Source: Talpa occidentalis (lineage: Eukaryota > Chordata > Mammalia > Eulipotyphla > Talpidae). Taken from it: DNA of 64,000 nucleotides. Below, piece by piece: positions 57,345 through 64,000 of the stretch. Position 1 is the stretch's first letter; every line of letters begins with the position of its first letter. The notes beneath the pieces were generated by a model. It ran no database searches. It was not told the DNA's origin and saw only the letters and a program-made list of their open reading frames with translations. Both the position numbers and the translations under genes were made by a program. The stretch lies in assembly GCF_014898055.3 (NCBI RefSeq), contig NW_023601433.1, forward strand, positions 45,813,876 to 45,877,875, in the 5' to 3' direction.

Positions 57345-57690
57345 AAGAATATATGTATATATTCCATGTGATCACTAATCAAAAGAAATCTTATATTAAT
57401 ATCAGATTAAATGGATTTCAGAGTAAAAAGGGATATCATTCTTCAAAAGAACATTTCATAAAGCAGAAAAATTCACCAGTTATATAACAATCTTAAAGGC
57501 ATATGCACCTAAAAATACGACTTTGAAATATACAAATATATAATATGTAAAGCAAAAAACTCAGAGAATTACAAGGATGAACAAATTCAAAATTATAGTT
57601 GGAATTTTCAATCTTCCTTTCTCAATAATTGATTTAACAAGTAGATTTAACAAGTGAATCAACAATAGTGTGAACCATTTGAACAGAGTG
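57345..57690 (+). mobile_element. Old L1 ORF2 endonuclease-region remnant
   Basis: AAAGGCATATGCACCTAAAA, ATTACAAGGATGAACAAATT and TATAGTTGGAATTTTCAATC match the order of the ORF2 endonuclease domain (the latter codes the IVGDFN-like segment in intact L1). Stops interrupt it. Confidence 0.7.
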
Positions 57691-58159
57691 GAGACTCCTA
57701 TAACTGAGTAGGAAAACCACTCCTTAGTCTTGTGGGGATTAAGCCCATATTGCTTGCTTGATGACTTTATCAAGTAAAGAGCCATTGTTTTTACTGTCTT
57801 CATTTAATCCCTGTGTTGGTTTTAATGTCCTAGGTGCACTGCCCTAAAACTGTAATTCTGACCAATAAAATTTTCCATGAAACTTTGAGCCTTGGCAGCC
57901 CTCAATTCCTGAGTCTCCTCATTTTCTCCTTAACTGGAAACTATCTCAACCAACATGGCAATAGCTATCATTCTTTCCCTGGTCTTGCCCTCAATCTACT
58001 ACTTTGGGGGCAGTAAAAACGAAGTATTTCATGACTAACTCTTTTCTTCAGTGGCACGCTGCATAGTTCTGTTCAGATGCAATTTAAGAGAAATTTGTTA
58101 CTGAAACATTTTCTCTCTTAGTCATTTCCATATGATAATAGCAAACCCAAATAGGGCAA
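57691..58159. other. Unique stretch
   Basis: No gene or recognised repeat. Confidence 0.4.
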
Positions 58160-58370
58160 ATATTATGTTCAGGCACAGGTGAAAGCACTTTCTAACTCAT
58201 CATCACAATAACCTTGTGATAAAAGTATGATTATATCCCATTTTATAGCTGAAGACACTTAGGCAACATGAATATGAGTAACTTGTCCAAGAAGTAATAG
58301 AGAAAGGCATCTAACCAAAACAGTATGGCTCTAAGTTCTGTATTATTAGCCACTAAGTCATATAGTCCTA
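58160..58370 (+). mobile_element. MIR SINE remnant
   Basis: TAACTCATCATCACAATAAC, CCCATTTTATAGCTGAAGAC, ACTTGTCCAAGAAGTAATAG and TAAGTTCTGTATTATTAGCC correspond in order to the MIR core and 3' half. Confidence 0.82.
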
Positions 58371-60414
58371 AAAATTAGTTTCTGTAAAGGCACATGCCCT
58401 TCTCCTTCCTGAAATTTAAAAATAAATATTTTTAAAATATTTAAACAAACAAGCTTAAAATTGCTTAATTCTGTGGCTTTCACCAAAGTGGAGAGTTTTT
58501 ACAAAACACTATTTGCCTTTTCCTCAGACTCATCCCTTATATAAGTCTAAAATCAGAGTCAGTGAAACACGTCCATGCTTTGTTTCATTTAGCTGGAAGG
58601 ATAGTTTGACTGTCTTTGTAATAAGGAAAAATGATAATATTAGAGAAAAAAATTGAGTGATTGTGGTATTTTCAGGAGCCTGTTCTTCTTTGGACAACCT
58701 GGGAAAGGAAGGTCCTTTGTAGTGGCTGCAGCATCTTCAGAAGTCAACATAGCATTATAGCTGCTTCTAGAACTCTTCATATTTCACACAGCTTGTTGCC
58801 AAGTCTCCAAAAGAAGACACTAGTGACAAAGAAGGAGAGGAACACTAGTCCTTCTGACACCATCCACATCTGAGCTCTGTGCTCTTGGAGCAGGAAGCCA
58901 TGTACATTGCCTGAGGCACCACCAGACAAGATAAAATCAGGGTGGGGAGAAAACCTTGGGTTGGAGAAAGTAGTAAAAGAAGGAATAAAATGGGACCATA
59001 CCAGGTTACTCTACTGCAATGGCCAATTCAAATGGTCAGGCAGGGAAGGTCCTTCCTCCCGGTCTCTGTAGAGCCAGTGCTAGGAGTTAAATCACATCTT
59101 GCGGGGTGGGGCAGCCAGGGAGGGAGAAAAGAATGGAGTGATTAAGAGGGATTAAAGCAAAAGTTCTCTTCTTAAAAATATGAAATAAAAAATGAAAACA
59201 AAGCTTTCCTCCCAGCAACCCTGTTATAACAGCAGTTAAGCATAGATTAAATAAAATACAATAATAATGATGATCTGATTCACACATTCTGGAAAGCCTT
59301 TGATGGCATCTGGAGCCAGGAGGGTGGCGGCGCGCCCTTGCTCCTGCATTTAATGTGGTGGCAGCACACTATTGTCTTGCTGCCCCACACCGCACGACCA
59401 GTCACGCTCTAACCACTCTGGTTCCCAGCAAGATTCGCACACCCTCTGAGGTTGTCCTTCCATGTTTGCCAAACCCTGACTACAAGGTGTGTTATTTCAC
59501 ATTAGTCATAGAGGAGGTTTGTGGGAAAGTTGAAAAAACCACTTCAGATGGTCCTCAAAACCAATGCCTGTCATGCAAGTCTCTGCAAATGTCCATGTTC
59601 AGTTCCTGCCACGTGCTCTTATATAGCAGATGCTCAGTTGGAAGGTCCTAGTTTCATCATCCAGAAAGAAGGAAGTCAAGTAATAAATGATGAAGCTAGT
59701 TTGTGGCAGATTGGGATTGTAACTGGGTCTTTCTGGCCTCACAGGCTATGGCTGCTCCTGATAGCAGCTACATACACCCAGCACTTAACTCTTCCCATTG
59801 ACACCCACTCTGCTAAACACAGCACTGTGCACAATTGATAAGTTTACAGACTACAGTGTCATTTGTGATCCTTGCGATATGTTCTGAGCCTGGTTGTTTC
59901 TACATTCTCTCGTGGTTTCAGGCATGTGTGCCAGAAAGCTGAAATAAACATGCTCCCTGACTACCAGGCACATCCTACCTACAACAGATGGACCAACATG
60001 TGGAAGGAAAATTGAGGGGGAGGTAGGAGGGAGGAAATACGAAAAACAAAAAGAAGGCCGAGTGACGAGTAGAATACATTTTTTACCAGTATTTATTTTG
60101 ATGAAGTAAGATTAGCTGCCTAAGAAACCATCCAAAACGCCAGCCCAGGATTTATCTGAGAAGAAGATGTACGCAACTTCAAAGGGCAACTGATTCAGAG
60201 CTGCTCCATGCCATGCAAACCGCAGGTGGTGACTGAGGTCCTGCTATCTGAGATGACAGCTATCTCAGACTCCGGAGCTGCCCCGGCAGGAATTCCAGGG
60301 CAAACACAAAATGTCACAGACTTTCTGGGCAGCCAGTCTGGAGTGATAGTTGTGAGAAAACGACTGTGCCACATCTCCAAATAGCAGCCACCACCATCTC
60401 GTCATACCTCTTAT
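58371..60414. other. Unique stretch
   Basis: No coding exon is recognised in 2 kb. The segment at about 59640-59780 (AAGTCAAGTAATAAATGATG, TGGCAGATTGGGATTGTAAC) may be a further weak MIR. A GC-rich patch with GGCGGCGCGCCC lies at about 59325-59340. Confidence 0.4.
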
Positions 60415-60660
60415 ATTTGTTTAGCACTGATAACATGTTTTCACATGCATGACTTCACCTGGTCTCCCTAATAATCCACGGCATAGCCAAGGCAAATAGC
60501 ATTATCTTTGGCATAATGGGCCATCTTTAGTAGTGTGGCATAACATGATTACGTCAGTTTTATCCAAGAGGAAATCAGAGTTTGGTGAAGTGATACCACC
60601 TACCCGTGTTTACACAGGCAACGTCAAAACCAGTATTCCTACTCGACCTTCTGCCCCCTT
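60415..60660 (+). mobile_element. MIR SINE remnant
   Basis: GCACTGATAACATGTTTTCA, TTTATCCAAGAGGAAATCAG, GTTTGGTGAAGTGATACCAC and CACAGGCAACGTCAAAACCA match MIR in order. It is diverged with an internal insertion. Confidence 0.68.
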
Positions 60661-60881
60661 ATCTAGTATGTTTTTGGTGTGGTAGATACATTATGCATGT
60701 GTAAAATGATGAGTTTCCTGGGTGTATTACAAATATTATATCTTATAATCCAAGTAGATTGTAAAGGTTGAGAAATGTGGTTATTTGTTTTATTTGTAGC
60801 CAACACTGTCAATTCTTGATAATTTTTCTTTTTATGTGTGTGGCTCAAAAGACTTATACATGATTAGCAAGTTTTCATTAT
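60661..60881. other. Unique AT-rich stretch
   Basis: No gene or recognised repeat. Confidence 0.4.
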
Positions 60882-60897
60882 ATAAGTAGGTGACATT

Positions 60898-61165
60898 GGG
60901 CCTCCCCTGGTGGCACAGACGATTGATCGCCGCACTGTGAAGCTGTCTGCAGGCTCTGCAGCACCGGTTCGATCCCGGCCGGCCAGCGAGGGTCCCACAT
61001 GGTGCAGCAGACCTCTCCTGTCGCATCTGCTGCTCCCCTCAGCAGTGTGTTTCGTCAGTCTGCCTGTTCTGTTCCCCTCTCTATCTCTGGTGGATCCTCT
61101 CAACCTCCTGCGCATCTGGCCTGTACCCTGGTTCTTGTATAAATAAATAAATCTTTAAAAAAAGA
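60898..61165 (+). mobile_element. Young tRNA-derived T+ SINE (subfamily B-like)
   Basis: Complete element with head GGGCCTCCCCTGGTGGCACA, B-box GGTTCGATCCCGG, end ATCTGGCCTGTACCCTGGTT, AATAAATAAATCTTT and poly(A). A perfect 16-bp target-site duplication, ATAAGTAGGTGACATT, flanks it (60882-60897 and 61166-61181). Confidence 0.96.
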
Positions 61166-61234
61166 ATAAGTAGGTGACATTGGTTTTTGATGACAAAAAT
61201 GGGACTTTAGCCACACATTTCCATCTGAAGTTAA

Positions 61235-61755
61235 AAGCGTCAAGGTTAAGAGCTCTGGAGGCAGACAGTCCAGAGTTTGGCACAGCAGTTAGTTAGCCAA
61301 TAGTGCCCTTGATTTCCTTAATTTATAAAAGAGATAGAAATGGGGCCTCCCCGGTGGCACAGCGGTTGAGCGCTGGGTTGCGAAGCTGCCAGCAGCCTCT
61401 GCAGCGCCGGTTCGATCCCCGGCTGCTCCCCAGCCACCTGAGGAGGGTCCCACATGGCGCGCAGACCTCTCCTGCCGCCCGCTGCTCCCCTCAGCAGTGT
61501 ACTTCGGTCCTTCTGCCTGCTCTGCTCCCCGCTCTGGCTCTGGTGAGTTTCTCGCCCTCCCGCGCTTCTGACTGTACCCAGTGCATGTATAAACAAAAAC
61601 AAAACAAATGAATAAATAAATAAATAAATAACATGCCTCTATTTAAAAAAAAAAAAAAAAGAGATAGAAATGGCTGTCTTGTAGGATATTGTGAATAGTA
61701 AATGAGAGAATGTATTGGAAGTCTGGCCCTAGAGAGATGCTTTATTAGGTATTTT
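61235..61755 (-). mobile_element. MIR SINE remnant, antisense, split by a SINE
   Basis: GGTTAAGAGCTCTGGAGGCA, GATTTCCTTAATTTATAAAA on the left and GAATAGTAAATGAGAGAATG on the right are the MIR complement in order. The younger SINE at 61343-61656 interrupts it. Confidence 0.75.
61343..61656 (+). mobile_element. Young tRNA-derived SINE (subfamily A, GGCTGCTCCCC variant) with an atypical tail
   Basis: Head GGGCCTCCCCGGTGGCACAG, B-box GGTTCGATCCCC and the diagnostic GGCTGCTCCCCAGCCACC. The canonical AATAAATCTTT end is replaced by ACAAAAACAAAACAAATG, (AATA)n, ACATGCCTCTATTT and a 16-A tail. A perfect 16-bp target-site duplication, AAAAGAGATAGAAATG, flanks it (61327-61342 and 61657-61672). Confidence 0.95.
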
Positions 61756-62345
61756 TTATTTTTTTAATTTATTATATAAAATGTTTGTATGTTTTATTTT
61801 TTAATTTATAATATAAAAGGTTTTTTAATTTTCTTTTAGGCCTCCACCAAATCCCCCATGCTCACACCCCACCTGCCTCCACCCCTCCACCCTTTCCTCT
61901 CTCCATCTGGCAGACGCTGTCTTCTTTTTTGCCCATTTAAAAATTTCATTTCTTCTATTCTTTGCATGTGATTGTTTGTTTTTGGGTGTTCATATTTTTC
62001 AGATGAATGCAACCATCTGAAATCTTTCACTTTTTTTTTTTGTTGTTTTATAAATCATTTATTTATTTATTTATTTATTTATTATTTAAATAAATTTTAT
62101 TTTTATAATCCCCATACAATTGCAACCCCCTTATTTTGACCCCAATCCCTCCCCACCCCACCCCCCAACCCCCATAGAGTGTCGCTGGTTCATAGTTGTT
62201 TGTTGATTTTGATTTTCACTTTCTTAATGAAATCTTTCACTTTTTAACTGATTTCACTTAACATAATCACCTCAAGATTCATCCATTTTGTGCCAATTGC
62301 CACCACTTCATACATTTAAGTGATAGCTAGTATCCTTATCCTGGA
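61756..62345 (-). mobile_element. Old L1 3' end, antisense, split by a young L1
   Basis: A T-rich tail, C-rich 3' UTR complement (CATGCTCACACCCCACCTGC) and TTTCAGATGAATGCAACCAT on the left continue after the young L1 with TGATTTCACTTAACATAATC and AAGATTCATCCATTTTGTGC on the right. Confidence 0.78.
62036..62227 (-). mobile_element. Young, extremely 5'-truncated L1 (3' UTR only), antisense, lineage A
   Basis: Only the L1 3' UTR (complement TTGATTTTGATTTTCACTTT to CCCCATACAATTGC) and the lineage-A end are present. On the minus strand they are followed by an (AAAT)n run, GATTTATAAAACAAC and a short A tract. An 18-bp perfect target-site duplication, TGAAATCTTTCACTTTTT, flanks it (62018-62035 and 62228-62245). 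Confidence 0.94.
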
Positions 62346-62492
62346 GTTCCTTTCTTTAAACTTTAATTTCCAATGTTGATACTTTTCTTCTTATCAAAAG
62401 TTGCTAAATACACAAGGTCTGGGGAAAGAGGAGGGAGAGACTAAATAGCAAATGGCTAATCATTGCTTTAAATTGTTTAGTTATGGGTATTA

Positions 62493-62970
62493 ACTTGGGG
62501 GACTGTCCTGAGTTCAAATTTCAGCTCCGGGGCCTCCCTGGTGGTGCAAGGGGTTAAGACACAACCTATGAAGCTGTCTCCAGTCTTTGCAGCACAAGTT
62601 CCATCCCCAGCCAGCCAGGGAGCTACCCACATGGTGCCGCAGACCTCTCCTATCTTGCCTGTGGCTTCCCTCAGCAGTGTTATTTCAGTAAATCTGCCTG
62701 TTCTGCTCCCCACTCTGTCTCTGGTGATGACTCCTTTCACCTTCCACACCTCTGGCCTGTACCCCAGCTGTTGTATGCATAAATAAATTAATCTTTTTAA
62801 AAAACCAAATCTCAGCTCTGCTCTGTGCCTTGGGAGTCATTTCACCCTTCCCAATGCCTGTTCTCTCATTGGCAAAGTGGCAACCATCATGCCTACTGTA
62901 TACTGTTGCTGTGAGAAGGGACATGAAATAATACTTGTTAGCTGCCTGGCCCAAAGCCAAAGCTGGATAA
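62493..62970 (-). mobile_element. MIR SINE remnant, antisense, split by a SINE
   Basis: TCCTGAGTTCAAATTTCAGC on the left and CTCTGCTCTGTGCCTTGGGA, TGCCTGTTCTCTCATTGGCA, GAAATAATACTTGTTAGCTG on the right are MIR complement in order. The SINE at 62528-62805 lies between. Confidence 0.78.
62528..62805 (+). mobile_element. tRNA-derived T+ SINE nested in MIR (subfamily B)
   Basis: Head GGGGCCTCCCTGGTGGTGCA, AAGGGGTTAAGACACAACC, end CCTCTGGCCTGTACCCCAGC, TTGTATGCATAAATAAATTA, TCTTTTT and a short A tail. The flanks CAAATTTCAGCTC (62515-62527) and CAAATCTCAGCTC (62806-62818) are a 13-bp target-site duplication with one change. Confidence 0.95.
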
Positions 62971-64000
62971 ATGTTACCTGCTCTTCCGATTGTGCCTGGT
63001 TCCAAAGACTGAGCATGTTTGCACCTGACATTGCTGTGGGGTGTAGGGTGGCCTCTCCGCTCTCCATCTTGGCTGGCTGTGGGAACCTCTTCCTATTGCT
63101 CTTCCACATGTCATTGTGCTTCCCTTAGGGTCCCTGCTAAGGAAAGTAAAAGTAATTGGAGCTATTTTGCCTGGAGAAGAGCATCTTAGCGGTAACCTAG
63201 TCATGCTCTTCACTAAGGATCATGAAGGAGAGGTTGACCACTTGTTCCCCATTTTGATGGGGGGCAGAAATTGGGACGTGGAAGCAAACTGCAGAGAGAG
63301 GAAACACTGAAGTAAGAAAGGGATTACTGCATAGAAAGTGAATCGGTCATGAAGGACAGTGGTCCAGGGGGTCAGGGAAACCTTCCAGAGACTTTAGATT
63401 GAAGAATGACAAACGCTCATCCTGAGTTGTTTTACTCTTTTTTTTTTTGGGGGGGGTTTCTCTGCTACAATGAATGATTCCATGTTTCTTCAGTTAATGA
63501 TTTTTCAATCCTTCTCTTAATTGTTTCTTCAGTTAATCTGTCCATTTCTTTTTTTTTAAAGGTCAGAATCCCAAAGAAGTTCAGCATTCTGTACATTAGT
63601 ATATGTTCAGCACATAAAGTATGTCAGGGTACGTAAACATACCTCCCTTTGCTCCGTGGGTTCAGAGGAGATTTAAGAGGATAATATCTGTCACCCAAGC
63701 AGTAGACAGGCATGCTGGGACTCTATGTTTACGAGGTAGTGGGAAAGAGAATAGGATACTGTGTCTAGGGGTGATTGTAGGGAATCAGACTGTTAGAGCA
63801 ACCAATGTGATGGAAATTGAGGGCCACCAGAATTTAGACTCCATGAAGGAGATGTGCCAATGGCCAAGTTCTAAAACCTGGACCTGCCAGCCGCTGATTT
63901 GCATCCATTATTATTTATCCTCTCGATCACTGTGCAGGTGAGGACATTGAGGCTTGACTATTGAACTGACTCTGGTCTTTGAACTTGTTATTTTCTTGGA
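62971..64000. other. Unique stretch to window end
   Basis: No recognised repeat. A T10-G8 run lies at about 63439-63458 and a TTTCTTCAGTTAAT word is repeated (63485, 63523). An open frame of 106 codons at 63621-63941 has no recognised domain or splice context. Confidence 0.45.

Overview
This window looks like non-coding DNA from a placental mammal, either a gene desert or a large intron. It is AT-rich and densely filled with transposable-element copies. I found no convincing protein-coding exon, no structural RNA gene, no CRISPR array and no bacterial-type gene. The only long reading frames belong to truncated L1 ORF2 copies. The host cannot be named with confidence. The abundant SINE is tRNA-derived with a T+ type tail: an (AAAT)n/AATAAA stretch, a TCTTT Pol III terminator, then poly(A). 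Its head, GGGCCTCCCYGGTGGCGCA, does not match my recollection of Alu, B1/B2, carnivore CAN, horse ERE, vesper-bat VES or cetartiodactyl CHR elements. Together with a recently active L1 this suggests a laurasiatherian, perhaps a yinpterochiropteran bat, but that is a guess.

Layout. 1-9 kb: mostly unique sequence with a SINE, a young antisense L1 (2843-3702), two back-to-back antisense SINEs (3927-4484), an old MIR and a 600-bp AT-only block (7480-8090). 9-17 kb: mostly unique, with a repeat-free island (12.7-14.8 kb) that is the best candidate here for conserved regulatory DNA, and a local copy-and-insert event (source at 15362, insertion at 16001 in a palindrome). 17-36 kb: L1-rich, with old L1 fragments in both orientations hit by younger L1s and SINEs. 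It includes the longest open ORF2 fragment (21301-22365, minus strand), whose L1 carries a probable short 3' transduction. 36-44 kb: AT-rich unique DNA, an L1 split by a 177-bp polyadenylated retrocopy (40536-40712), and a classic twin-primed L1 (42075-42858). 44-49 kb: an ancient L1 3' end, a split L2 and a 100-N assembly gap (49001-49100). 49.5-50.1 kb: a probable solo ERV LTR with a 4-bp target-site duplication. 50-64 kb: mostly unique with old MIR, L2 and L1 remnants and several younger SINEs.

The elements act together in one respect. L1-encoded machinery explains nearly all younger insertions: poly(A) tails, 10-18 bp target-site duplications, TT/AAAA-like cut sites and 5' truncation apply to the L1s, the SINEs and the 177-bp retrocopy. 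Two SINE subfamilies and two L1 3'-end lineages are visible, and nesting gives a relative age order. I found no new gene system. The most unusual items are the palindrome insertion near 16 kb, the 3'-transduced tail near 21.1 kb, the polyadenylated retrocopy near 40.6 kb and the solo LTR near 49.5 kb. All family names come from memory of consensus sequences, without a database search.
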